DNA from: Erythrobacter sp. QSSC1-22B
GTDB taxonomy: Bacteria; Pseudomonadota; Alphaproteobacteria; Sphingomonadales; Sphingomonadaceae
Direction of reading: 5' to 3'
DNA: 64,000 bases
NCBI RefSeq assembly: GCF_001678665.1
Contig: NZ_LZRP01000009.1
Location: 1-64,000 of the forward strand
The position numbers were made by a program, and so were the translations under genes. Numbering within the stretch: the stretch's first letter is position 1; each line of letters begins with the position of its first letter. Shown in pieces: positions 8,560 to 17,209 of this stretch. The notes under the pieces are model-generated. The model worked only from the letters and a program-made list of their open reading frames with translations, did no database searches and was not told the origin of the DNA.

Positions 8560-9348
8560 ATGGACGAACTTTCGTCATTCCAGTATTCGCTCGTTTACAA
8601 CGCATTTTCCTTCACCTTCGCCGCGATGGCCGCCACGACGCTGTTCCTCTGGATCAGCCGCAGCCAGGTGGCCCCCAAATACAAGACCGCAGTCACCATC
8701 TCCGGCCTCGTCTGCGCGATCGCGGCCTATCACTATTTCCGCATCTTCGAGAGCTGGGAAGCAGCCTATGTGGTCGAGGGCGGAAGGGTCATCGCCTCGG
8801 GTCTCGCCTTCAACGACGCCTATCGCTACGTCGACTGGCTGCTGACCGTGCCCTTGCTGCTGATCGAGCTGGTCCTGGTCATGGGTCTGTCGCGTTCCGA
8901 GACGGTGAGCAAATCGACCAAGCTCGGCCTGGCTGCCGCGCTGATGATCGTGCTCGGCTATCCCGGCGAAATCGCGGACGACAACACCACCCGCGCCATC
9001 TGGGGTACCTTGTCGACCATTCCCTTCCTCTACATCGTGTATGAGCTGTTCAGCGGGCTTGGCAGCTCGATCGCCAACCAGCACGAAGGCGTCCGCAAGC
9101 TGCTCAAGCAGGCGCGGCTGCTCACCTTCGCGAGCTGGGGCTTCTACCCGATCGTCTACATGGCGCCCTTTATCGGCCTCACCGGTGCAACCGCGGAAAC
9201 CACGATCCAGATCGGCTACACCATCGCCGATCTCGTCGCCAAGGCCGTCGTCGGGGTCCTGATCTACCTGATCGCAGTTCGCAAATCGGCCATCGAGTCC
9301 ACAATTGCCGACGAGCGTGAGACAGCCAAGGAGGCGTTACCGGTCTGA
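8560..9348 (+). CDS. Light-driven proton-pumping rhodopsin, xanthorhodopsin-like
   Basis: The 262-aa protein has seven membrane helices. Helix C reads RYVDWLLTVPLLLIE, giving proton acceptor D92, T96 and donor E103 (the DTE pattern of outward proton pumps). H58 can pair with D92, and L100 at the spectral tuning site suggests green absorption. The retinal Schiff-base lysine is K228 in DLVAKAVVG, with D224 nearby. The long B-C loop (ESWEAAYVVEGG...FNDAYRYVDW) resembles xanthorhodopsin more than proteorhodopsin. G149 in helix E (IWGTLST) stands where bacteriorhodopsin has W138, the gap used by xanthorhodopsin to hold a carotenoid antenna. ATG 8560 follows GGGAG and gives the family length; an upstream ATG at 8449 would add 37 non-conserved residues. 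Confidence 0.95.
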   Translation: MDELSSFQYSLVYNAFSFTFAAMAATTLFLWISRSQVAPKYKTAVTISGLVCAIAAYHYFRIFESWEAAYVVEGGRVIASGLAFNDAYRYVDWLLTVPLLLIELVLVMGLSRSETVSKSTKLGLAAALMIVLGYPGEIADDNTTRAIWGTLSTIPFLYIVYELFSGLGSSIANQHEGVRKLLKQARLLTFASWGFYPIVYMAPFIGLTGATAETTIQIGYTIADLVAKAVVGVLIYLIAVRKSAIESTIADERETAKEALPV

Positions 9349-9365
9349 CCCAGCCGCGCGTCGCC

Positions 9366-10304
9366 TTGGCAAAGGAGCCGCTGTCGTCCTTCGGGTCGGC
9401 AGCGGCTTTGCCGTGGGTGCAGGCGGCTGCGCTGGCGTGCGCGCTACTGGTTGCGTTGATCCCCGGGTGGGCGGCGAGCCCCGCCTTGCCGGTGGTGGCG
9501 ACGATGGTTTTTCTCGTCGGGGGCCTGCCCCATGGCGCCTTCGACATCCACCGCGTGCTGGCGCGCGCGCAGCTTGGCCACCGCCCGCTGGTGGTGTTCG
9601 GGGCGCTGTATGTGGCGATCCTGATCGTTGCATTGATGTTCTGGCGGATTGCCCCGCAAATCATCCTGCCGGTGTTCCTGCTGACGGCAATCGTCCATTT
9701 CGCCGAGGACTGGCCCGAGGTCGAGGAGCCGCTCTACCGCGCCGCGCTCGGGTTCGCACCGCTCTGCGCGATCGGAGTGGGTCATCCCGATGCGGTCGCC
9801 GCAATCTTCGCGGCGATGTCGAGCGAAGCGGCGGGCGCCGTCGTTAGCCGCGGCTTTCTGCTCCTGGCACCGGTCACCATTCTTGTCGCCGCGGTTGGGC
9901 TGGCCGTGACCGCGCGCACCGTCTGCTGGCATCGCCCGGCGCTGTTTGCCGGGCTGATCGCGGCGCTGTTCGTCCTCCCGCCGTTGGTCGGTTTCGCGCT
10001 GTTCTTCTGCGCTTTCCACACCCCGCGTCACATGATCGGCATCCGCCGCGAGCTCTCGCGCCATGCGCCGCTGCGGCTGGTGCTGATCGGCGCCGGACTG
10101 AGCGGGCTGGCGGTGCTGATCGGGCTCGTCTTCGCCCCCCAATTGCTATCGGGCGGTGTGCTCTCGGCGGCGGCGGGTTTCCAGTTGCTCGCCGCGCTCG
10201 CCCTGCCGCATCAAAACGCGGGGTGGATGGAACGCGTGCTCGCGCGCCGGGCAAACGCAGGGCGCGCACCCGGCATGGTGCCGGATGCGCGCCTGACGTC
10301 GTGA
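9366..10304 (+). CDS. blh: Brp/Blh family beta-carotene 15,15'-dioxygenase (retinal synthesis)
   Basis: The membrane enzyme cleaves beta-carotene into two retinal molecules, the chromophore of the rhodopsin encoded just upstream. Conserved iron-ligand blocks are visible: GGLPHGAFDIHR, VHFAEDW, FCAFHTPRH and ALPHQN. About eight hydrophobic segments fit the family. The start is uncertain. TTG 9366 is the first usual start codon, but a good ribosome site AAGGAGG (9328-9334) lies 10 bases before CTG 9345, which overlaps the rhodopsin stop and would give the natural-looking N-terminus MTQPRVALAKE. Either way the two genes form one unit. Confidence 0.92.
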   Translation: MAKEPLSSFGSAAALPWVQAAALACALLVALIPGWAASPALPVVATMVFLVGGLPHGAFDIHRVLARAQLGHRPLVVFGALYVAILIVALMFWRIAPQIILPVFLLTAIVHFAEDWPEVEEPLYRAALGFAPLCAIGVGHPDAVAAIFAAMSSEAAGAVVSRGFLLLAPVTILVAAVGLAVTARTVCWHRPALFAGLIAALFVLPPLVGFALFFCAFHTPRHMIGIRRELSRHAPLRLVLIGAGLSGLAVLIGLVFAPQLLSGGVLSAAAGFQLLAALALPHQNAGWMERVLARRANAGRAPGMVPDARLTS

Positions 10305-10325
10305 CTTTGGCTTCGGGTCGCAGCC

Positions 10326-12197
10326 CTAGAAGGAAGTCCAGTCTTCATTGGCAGCCCGGCCGTTGGCCACCGCGAGGGCGGGCCTTGCGGTCAGGGCAGC
10401 TGCGAGTTTCGCTTGCTCCCGCCTGGCTCCGGGACTGGCCGGCAGCGCCGTCATCTTCCTGGATCCGCCTTGCGCAGCGCCGACATCGAACTGCGAGGCC
10501 CGTTCGGAGAGCGCGTTGACCTCGCCCGACAGGCTGAGCGCCGCGGCCGAAGTTTCTTCCACCATCGAGGCATTCTGCTGGGTGGCCTGATCCATCGAAC
10601 CGACCGCGCTGGCGATCTGGCTGATCGCGGTCGCCTGCGCCTCGTTATCGGTGGCCATCCCGCCGAGCAGCGTGTGCACTTCGGCGACACCCTCGGCGAT
10701 GTCGGCCAGCGCGCCGTCGACCTTTTGCACCATCTGGACCGCGGCACCGATGTCGTCCTGCGTGGCGGTCAGCTGGTCGCGGGCGCGACCGGCTTCTTCT
10801 TCGGCACGCATGGCCAGCGCCGAGACAAGATCGGCGACGACCGCGAAGCCTCGTCCGGCGTCCCCGGCGCGGCCCGCCTCGACGGCGGCGTTCATGGCGA
10901 GAACGCGGGTCTGGAAGGCAATCTTGTCGACCCCTTCGATGACATCGTTGATGCCCTTGGCGCTTTCCGAAACGCGGGTCATGGCCTGGACCGCCTCATC
11001 GGCGACGCCGCGGCCGCCGCTGACGGTCGAGATAGCGCTGTCGGCGCGTTTGACGGTCTGGATCGCGGCCTTGGCAGTCGCGCCGATCCGCTCGTCGATC
11101 TGCGCCAGCGCCGCCGAGGTTTCCTCGAGGCTCGCCGCATTGGCTTCGGTCCGGCGGGCGAGGTCTTCGGAAGCCTGGGCGATTTCGCCCGAGCCGGTCC
11201 GAATGGTCGCAGCGCTTTCGATAACCGAACCGATCAACTCGCGCAGGCTGGCCAGCGCTTCGTTGAAATTGGTCCGCAGCTCGACATAGGCCGGCGGGAA
11301 CTCCGCATGGATATCGGCGGTCAGATCGCCTGCCTTCAGCGCCGTCAGGCTGTCGCTCAGCGAGCTGGTGACGACCTGCTGCTCGGCGGCGGCACGGGCA
11401 TCGATCTCCGCACGCTGTACGGCCGCCACACGGAACAATTCGACCGCTTGCGCGACCTCGCCCAGTTCGTCCTGACGATCGCGATGCGGGACCTGCGCCT
11501 GGCCGCCTTCGGCAAGCGTAGTGGTCGCGCGGCTAACCTCGGCGAGCGGCATGGCAACGGTTCGACCGATCAGCTTCCAGATGCCGAACAGCACAGCCAG
11601 TCCCGCCAATGAGAAAAGCACGAGGACCGTGAATGCGGTGGATGCGAAGGCATTACCGGCTGCATCGTTGGTATTCGCGCGCTGGCCCTGGAGGTCGATC
11701 AGTTCCTGGGTCGCGTCCAATGCCGCGGTGGACGCCTCTCGGCCCTCCCCCTTGACCAGTGGAAGGGCTGCTGCACCTCCCTGCGAGTCGATAGCGGTAA
11801 AAATGCGCGCGTTTACTCCGTGGAGTTCGTCGATACGCTGCTCCAACTGTTGCAGCTGGGGCGAAAATTCGCCGGCGAGCGGCTCGTAGTCGGCGACAGC
11901 CTGTGCGATCACAGTCTCGTTTTGGGCGAGCCTTTCGTCGTACGTCTGCTTCTGCTGGGGCCCTTCCGAGGTCAGTCTGGAAAAGATGATGATGCGGTGT
12001 TCGCGCAATGCCGAGACCAGACGCCCAAGCGCTGCTGTCCCGGCAATTCCGCGATCGACATGGGCGGAGGCGATCTCGCTCATCGTCCGGGTCGCATAGA
12101 TGCCGGACCCCGCGACCGTCGCAAGGATTGCGGCAATGATCGCGAAGGAAACGAACATCTTCTTGGACAAGCGCCATCCGATATACGTCTGCAGCAT
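10326..12197 (-). CDS. Methyl-accepting chemotaxis protein
   Basis: The 623-aa receptor has a membrane helix at about 14-34, a periplasmic helical region with a heptad-like pattern (about 35-185, four-helix-bundle type), a second membrane helix (about 185-207), a HAMP domain (IGRTVAMPLAEVSRATTTLA) and a long coiled-coil signalling domain. The hairpin tip reads IAFQTRVLAMNAAVEAGRAG then GRGFAVVADLVSAL, close to but not identical with the usual tip, with R in place of N after IAFQT. The C-terminus EDWTSF resembles receptor tails that bind the methylation enzymes. No che gene is nearby, so it is an orphan receptor with unknown ligand. It is convergent with blh. Confidence 0.92.
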   Translation of the reverse strand: MLQTYIGWRLSKKMFVSFAIIAAILATVAGSGIYATRTMSEIASAHVDRGIAGTAALGRLVSALREHRIIIFSRLTSEGPQQKQTYDERLAQNETVIAQAVADYEPLAGEFSPQLQQLEQRIDELHGVNARIFTAIDSQGGAAALPLVKGEGREASTAALDATQELIDLQGQRANTNDAAGNAFASTAFTVLVLFSLAGLAVLFGIWKLIGRTVAMPLAEVSRATTTLAEGGQAQVPHRDRQDELGEVAQAVELFRVAAVQRAEIDARAAAEQQVVTSSLSDSLTALKAGDLTADIHAEFPPAYVELRTNFNEALASLRELIGSVIESAATIRTGSGEIAQASEDLARRTEANAASLEETSAALAQIDERIGATAKAAIQTVKRADSAISTVSGGRGVADEAVQAMTRVSESAKGINDVIEGVDKIAFQTRVLAMNAAVEAGRAGDAGRGFAVVADLVSALAMRAEEEAGRARDQLTATQDDIGAAVQMVQKVDGALADIAEGVAEVHTLLGGMATDNEAQATAISQIASAVGSMDQATQQNASMVEETSAAALSLSGEVNALSERASQFDVGAAQGGSRKMTALPASPGARREQAKLAAALTARPALAVANGRAANEDWTSF

Positions 12198-12401
12198 GAG
12201 TCTTCCATTATTCGAGGGAGCGGAGGGTAATGCTCCATTATAGAGCGGCTCCCTTCACTCCCTCGACGAAGCAGAATTTTTCTCCATCGCAGTGGCTTGC
12301 TTTGCGCCAGCGGGTGCTGCGCTCCGGCGAAGCGTCGACGCCTTACAAGCTAGCGGCGAGCCGCTTCCCCGATGACAGCATTGGTCTCAATGACCCGCCG
12401 C

Positions 12402-13607
12402 TTACTCGTGGCGCAGCGCGTCGATCGGATCGAGTTTCGAGGCGCGGCGCGCGGGGTAATAGCCGAACAGGATCCCCATCGCGGCCGAGAAGACGAAGCT
12501 GAGGATGTTGATCATCGGATCGAAGACAAAAGGCACGTCGATCAATCCGGCGAGGCCCCATGAAAACAGAAAGGCCAGCCCGATCCCGAGCAGGCCGCCA
12601 AAGCAGCACAGCACCACCGCCTCGGTCAGGAACTGCAGCCGCACCTCGCGCGCCAGCGCGCCGATCGCGAGTCGGATGCCGATCTCGCGTGTTCGCTCGG
12701 TCACCGAAACCAGCATGATATTCATAATCCCGATCCCGCCGACCAGCAGGCTGATCGAGGCGATCACCGCCACCATTGCGGTCAGCGCGCCGGTCGCCGC
12801 GCCAAGCGCCTGATTGACCTGTGCGGTATCGATGACGTTGAAATCATTGTCGGTGCCCATCTGCAGCAATCGCCGCTCGCGCAGCAATTCGACCAGCGAT
12901 TCCTGGATCGCGGCGCTCGAATAGGCCGGATCGTATTTGATCACGAAGCTCTGGATGTTGTCGTTGCCGGTGAACCGCCGCTGCACGGTCTTGAGCGGCA
13001 TCATCACGACATTGTCGGCATCCTGGCCGCCGCCGCCCTGGCCCCGCTCCTCGAGCACGCCAATGACGGTGCAGGACACCTGATCGAGCCGCAATTGTCC
13101 GCCCAGCGGGCTGACCCCGGGGACGAAGATCGCCTCGACGACCTTGGGACCGACCAGACATACGTTGCGGCCACCGCTTTCCTCCTCGCGGGTGAACGGG
13201 CGCCCTTCTGCAATCTCGATCGTCTGGGCGCGCAGATAGGCGTTCTCGACGCCCTCGACATTCGTCGACCAGTCCTGCCCATTGTTGAACGCGGTTGTGG
13301 GTGCGGTGACGCTGCCCGCCGCCTCCACAACGCCCGCTATCTGGTTGCTGACCGCGTCGATATCCTCGCGATCGAAGGGGCGCGGGGTTCCCCTGTCGCC
13401 ACCGGTCGGAAAGACGATGAACACGTTCGAGCCGAGCGAGGAGATCTCCTCCTTGACCGAAGCGGTCACGCCATTGCCCAGCGTCACCATGGTGATGACC
13501 GCGGCAACCCCGATGATGATTCCCAGCGTCGTCAGAAACGAGCGCAGGATATGCCGCCGGATTTCGCGGAAGGAGAGCAGCAGGGTGGCGCCGAACATGC
13601 CGAACAT
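12402..13607 (-). CDS. MacB/FtsX-type ABC transporter permease
   Basis: This 401-aa protein has one N-terminal membrane helix (RSFLTTLGIIIGVAAVITMV), a large periplasmic MacB-type domain and three C-terminal helices with the FtsX block GGIGIMNIMLVSVTERTREIGIR. It ends ARRASKLDPIDALRHE, as MacB permeases do. It is the permease half of a tripartite efflux system; the ATPase is the neighbour it overlaps by one base. It is the last gene of the four-gene operon. The exported compound (macrolide, peptide or lipid-like) cannot be told. Confidence 0.92.
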   Translation of the reverse strand: MFGMFGATLLLSFREIRRHILRSFLTTLGIIIGVAAVITMVTLGNGVTASVKEEISSLGSNVFIVFPTGGDRGTPRPFDREDIDAVSNQIAGVVEAAGSVTAPTTAFNNGQDWSTNVEGVENAYLRAQTIEIAEGRPFTREEESGGRNVCLVGPKVVEAIFVPGVSPLGGQLRLDQVSCTVIGVLEERGQGGGGQDADNVVMMPLKTVQRRFTGNDNIQSFVIKYDPAYSSAAIQESLVELLRERRLLQMGTDNDFNVIDTAQVNQALGAATGALTAMVAVIASISLLVGGIGIMNIMLVSVTERTREIGIRLAIGALAREVRLQFLTEAVVLCCFGGLLGIGLAFLFSWGLAGLIDVPFVFDPMINILSFVFSAAMGILFGYYPARRASKLDPIDALRHE

Positions 13608-14326
13608 CAGAGCGCTTCCGCAGCCTGTCGCGCGAGATTGCCGCGCTCGACCGATTCGACCAGCCCGTCACGGAAATGGACGATGGTGTTGGCGAAAGCG
13701 GCCATTTCCTTCTCATGCGTCACCATCAGGATGGTGATGCCCTCGCGGTTGAGCCGGGTCAGCAATTCCATGATCTCGATCGAGCGTTCGGTGTCGAGAT
13801 TGCCCGTCGGCTCGTCGGCCAGCAGGACATCGGGCTGGGTCACCAGCGCGCGGGCGATGGCGACGCGCTGCTGCTGCCCGCCCGAGAGTTCTGCCGGGGT
13901 GTGATCGGCCCACGGCACCAGCCCGACCTGGTCGAGCGAGCGCAGCGCGGAAATTCGCCGCGCCTTCTTGGTCTCGCCGCGATAGAGCAGCGGGAGCTCG
14001 ACATTCTCGATCGCGGTGGTGCGCGACAGCAGGTTGAACCCCTGGAACACGAAGCCGAGATATTTGCGCCGCAGCAGGCTGCGCTGATCGCGGTCGAGCG
14101 CCTGCACCTCGACCCCGCGAAACCGGAATACCCCTGCAGTGGGCACGTCGAGGCACCCCAGAATGTTCATCGTCGTCGATTTGCCCGAGCCCGAGGGCCC
14201 CATGATCGCCACGAAATCGCCGCGCTCGATCGTGACATCGACTCCCTTGAGCGCCTGGAACGCCGCCTCGCCCTCGCCGAAGGTCTTGGTTATCCCCACC
14301 AGTTCGATCAGCGGCGCCTCGCTCAT
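13607..14326 (-). CDS. MacB/LolD-type ABC transporter ATPase
   Basis: The protein (239 aa) powers the adjacent MacB-type permease. Walker A is GPSGSGKST, the signature is LSGGQQQRVAIARAL, Walker B is VLLADEPTGNLD and the switch His is in MVTHEKE. It overlaps the adaptor gene upstream by 4 bp (14323-14326) and the permease downstream by 1 bp, so expression is probably coupled. In classical MacB the ATPase and permease are one protein; here they are split, as in many alphaproteobacteria. Confidence 0.93.
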   Translation of the reverse strand: MSEAPLIELVGITKTFGEGEAAFQALKGVDVTIERGDFVAIMGPSGSGKSTTMNILGCLDVPTAGVFRFRGVEVQALDRDQRSLLRRKYLGFVFQGFNLLSRTTAIENVELPLLYRGETKKARRISALRSLDQVGLVPWADHTPAELSGGQQQRVAIARALVTQPDVLLADEPTGNLDTERSIEIMELLTRLNREGITILMVTHEKEMAAFANTIVHFRDGLVESVERGNLARQAAEAL

Positions 14327-15636
14327 GGCGCGTCGGCCTCGATCCCGGTGACCACATTCATGCCCGCCTCGAGTTCGTCTGAGCGTACGACCGTAAGCCG
14401 GCCATCGCTCTGCCCGGTCACGACCCCGATCGCCTTCAACGTGCCATCCGCCTGTGTGACATAGACCTGTTGACGGCTGCCGATGCCGATCGTGGCGCGC
14501 TGTTCGTTCTGCTCGAGCCCGATCGAGGGATTGAGAACGCCGCCGCCCTCTTCCTCCTCGGCATCGGGCCGGAAGCGCAGCGCGCTGTTGGGCACCAGCA
14601 TCCGCCGCCCGGTGCTCTGCGTGGCGATGGTCGCGGTCGCGGTCATCCCGGGGCGCAGCAGTCCTTGCTGGTTGAGCACCGAGAGCCGCGCCTCGTAGCT
14701 GACGACGGAATTGGCCTGCGCGGCCGAACTCGCCTGCTGGCTCGCCTCGGACGCGGTGTTGCTGCTCGCCTGATCGACGCGTTCGACCACCGCCGGGAAG
14801 CGCCGTCCCGGATAGGCATCCACGGTGAAGCTGGCTTCCTGACCTTCCTCGACCTGACCGACATCGGCTTCGTCGACCGCGACCTGCAATTGCATCGCCG
14901 CCAGATCTTCGGCGATGATGAACAGCGTCGGGGTGCTGAAGCTGGCGGCGACGGTCTGGCCGGGCTCGACCTGCCGCGCCAGCACGATCCCGGCGACCGG
15001 CGATCGGACCACCGCGCGGTTGCGGTTGGTGACCGAGGTCGAAAGCTGCGCCTCGGACGAGCGGACTGCGGCCTGTGCGGAGGCCACCGTGGCATTGCCG
15101 CGGCGCACCGCCGCCTCGGCCTGTTCGAGTTCGACCTGCGAGGGCACGCGCCCGTCGGAAACCCTGAATACCTCGCGGAACCGCGCGAGCTGCGCCCGGT
15201 CGACATCGAGCGTGGCGCGCGCCTCCTCGACCCGCGCGCGCGCAGCGTTGAGATTGGCCTGCGCCTGGGTGATCTGATCCTCGATCACGTCGGTGTTGAT
15301 CTCGGCCAGTACCTGGCCGGGAACGACGCGATCGTTGACATCGACCAGCACGCGATCGATCCGCCCCGACACTTCCGAGCCGACCTGGACCTGATTGGTC
15401 GGGCGCAGATTACCCGTGGCCGTCACCGTGAGATCGAGCGAGCGCAGCACCACCTCCTCGGTGATATAGCCGGGTGCCTCGTCGCCGCCGACGCACCGCG
15501 AAACCAGCAGCGCCAGAACCAGCAGGATCAGCGCCGGCAGCCAGAATTTCATCCACCGCCGCCAGCGCGGGCGCGGCTTTTCGCCAAGAAATTCCTCGAT
15601 ATCGCCGCTTTCCGCGGTCGCCACGGTGTCGCTCAT
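14323..15636 (-). CDS. MacA/HlyD-type periplasmic efflux adaptor
   Basis: The 437-aa protein has a cytoplasmic N-terminal arm, one membrane helix (FWLPALILLVLALLVSRCV), a lipoyl half-domain (LTVTATGNLRPTNQVQVGSE), a long helical hairpin with Ala-rich coiled coil (about residues 115-195), the second lipoyl half (RSPVAGIVLARQVEPGQTV) and beta-barrel and membrane-proximal domains. It links the inner-membrane ABC unit to the outer-membrane channel encoded upstream, with which it overlaps by 4 bp. The inserted acidic stretch DAEEEEGGG (near residue 355) is unusual but lies in a surface loop. Confidence 0.92.
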   Translation of the reverse strand: MSDTVATAESGDIEEFLGEKPRPRWRRWMKFWLPALILLVLALLVSRCVGGDEAPGYITEEVVLRSLDLTVTATGNLRPTNQVQVGSEVSGRIDRVLVDVNDRVVPGQVLAEINTDVIEDQITQAQANLNAARARVEEARATLDVDRAQLARFREVFRVSDGRVPSQVELEQAEAAVRRGNATVASAQAAVRSSEAQLSTSVTNRNRAVVRSPVAGIVLARQVEPGQTVAASFSTPTLFIIAEDLAAMQLQVAVDEADVGQVEEGQEASFTVDAYPGRRFPAVVERVDQASSNTASEASQQASSAAQANSVVSYEARLSVLNQQGLLRPGMTATATIATQSTGRRMLVPNSALRFRPDAEEEEGGGVLNPSIGLEQNEQRATIGIGSRQQVYVTQADGTLKAIGVVTGQSDGRLTVVRSDELEAGMNVVTGIEADAP

Positions 15637-17036
15637 CGCGCGGTTCCTTCGTCCATGTTATCCGGCTCGCCGTCCCAGCCGCCACCCAACGCCTGCGTCA
15701 GGCGAACGAATGCGGAGGCGCGCTCCACCTCGCTCGAGGCCAGCGAATTGCGCGCGGACAGGAGCTGGTTTTCCGCCAGCAGCAGTGTCTCGAAATCGAT
15801 CAGCCCGGTCTCGTACTGGCTGCGCGCCAGAAGCGCCGCGTTCTCGCCCGCCTCCAGAGCTACGGCGAACAGCGCGACACGCGCCCGCGCAGCCCGCAGG
15901 TCGACCGCAGCGCCTTCCACTTCCTCCAGCGCGAACAGGATCGTGCGTTCCCAACTGGCGAGCGAACCACCCGCGGCAGCCTCCGCCGCGTCGATCTGCG
16001 CCCGCGTCCGACCGCCATCGAAGATCAGCTGGCTGATCCCGGCCAGCAGCCCGCCGGTTATGGTGTCGAACAGACCATCGAAACCGATCGAACCCGTACC
16101 GATGTTTCCGGTGAGCTGCACCAGCGGCAGCAATTGGGTCCGGGTGAGACCGATGCGGGCGCTGTCGGCAATCAGGATCGCCTCGGCCTGACGGACATCG
16201 GGCCGACGCCGTAAGACTTCGGCCGGAGCTTCGAACCCGATGCTTGTCGGCGGCACGGGGATCGGCCGCGTTTCCGCCTCGATCAGCGCAAGCACCCGGC
16301 CCGGCGGCTCGCCGATCAGCGTCGAGAGCGCATAGCTGCTGGTCGCCAGCTCGGCTTCGAGCGCAGGAATGATCGCCGCGGTTTGCGCCCGCTGCGCGCG
16401 CGCCTGTTCGACATCGAGGCTCGAGACCAGTCCCGCCTCGCGCCTCCAGACCGCGATCTGGAGATTATCATCCTGAATCATCAGCGTTTCGCGCGCAATT
16501 GCCAGCCGGACCGCGCTGCCGCGGGTAGCAACCGCGATCTGCGCCACTTGTCCAACGATCAGCCGCTGCACATCGGACAATGCGTAGCCCGCTGCGGCCA
16601 GTTCAGCGCGCGACACCGCGACATTGTAGCCGATCCTGCCGAACAGGTCGATTTCCCACTGGGCATCCGCACCCAGCGAAAGCGCGAAATCATCATCCGC
16701 GAAATCGCCGATATCGCGCCGGACACCGGCATTGGCATCGAACCGAGGCAGATAGCCCGCACGCGCCTGGCGCACCCCCGCCCTCGCCTGCGCCACCCGG
16801 GCGGCAGCGATAGTTAGATCGCGGTTTTCCCGAATCGCCAGTTCGACCAGTTCGGTGATCAGCGGATCGCCCAGCAGCGTCCAATATTGCGCGCTGTCGG
16901 GCGCGACCGGCGCCGGGTCGGCAACCCAGGACGACGGAACGGCGATCGCCGGCGCGGGAGCGGCCTCGAATACCGGAGTCGCGCACGCGGTCAGCGCCAG
17001 TAACAGCCCGGCAACCACTGCAATTTTTCTCTGCAA
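15633..17036 (-). CDS. TolC/OprM-type outer-membrane efflux lipoprotein
   Basis: This is the first gene of the efflux operon. A signal peptide ends at the lipobox LTAC (Cys 18). The two repeated outer-membrane-efflux domains follow, with NPxDL-like helices and the block RRRPDVRQAEAILIADSARIG, typical of the NodT/OprM family. The length (467 aa) is normal. The presence of OMF, adaptor, ATPase and permease in one coupled operon makes a complete tripartite exporter from inner membrane to outside. The promoter must lie in the 173 bp between it and the divergent LD-carboxypeptidase gene. Confidence 0.92.
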   Translation of the reverse strand: MQRKIAVVAGLLLALTACATPVFEAAPAPAIAVPSSWVADPAPVAPDSAQYWTLLGDPLITELVELAIRENRDLTIAAARVAQARAGVRQARAGYLPRFDANAGVRRDIGDFADDDFALSLGADAQWEIDLFGRIGYNVAVSRAELAAAGYALSDVQRLIVGQVAQIAVATRGSAVRLAIARETLMIQDDNLQIAVWRREAGLVSSLDVEQARAQRAQTAAIIPALEAELATSSYALSTLIGEPPGRVLALIEAETRPIPVPPTSIGFEAPAEVLRRRPDVRQAEAILIADSARIGLTRTQLLPLVQLTGNIGTGSIGFDGLFDTITGGLLAGISQLIFDGGRTRAQIDAAEAAAGGSLASWERTILFALEEVEGAAVDLRAARARVALFAVALEAGENAALLARSQYETGLIDFETLLLAENQLLSARNSLASSEVERASAFVRLTQALGGGWDGEPDNMDEGTAR

Positions 17037-17209
17037 CCCCTGCCCCTCCTTCGCCCGATACGGTTCTTAAAGCCTTGGGCGACGAAAGGAACTCTTATTT
17101 AACCGCCAAAATGGCCGGTTTGACTGCTACAATTACGCAACTGGCCCGCTCCAGCCGTCGAACTCATGCCGCGGGGTGGCGAGCCGCATCGCCGCTGCTA
17201 TGAGCGGTT

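Noticed and set aside
10326..12197. Chemoreceptor as a light transducer of the nearby rhodopsin
   Set aside because: The rhodopsin has the DTE pattern of a pump, and the receptor has its own periplasmic sensor region and lies on the other strand.
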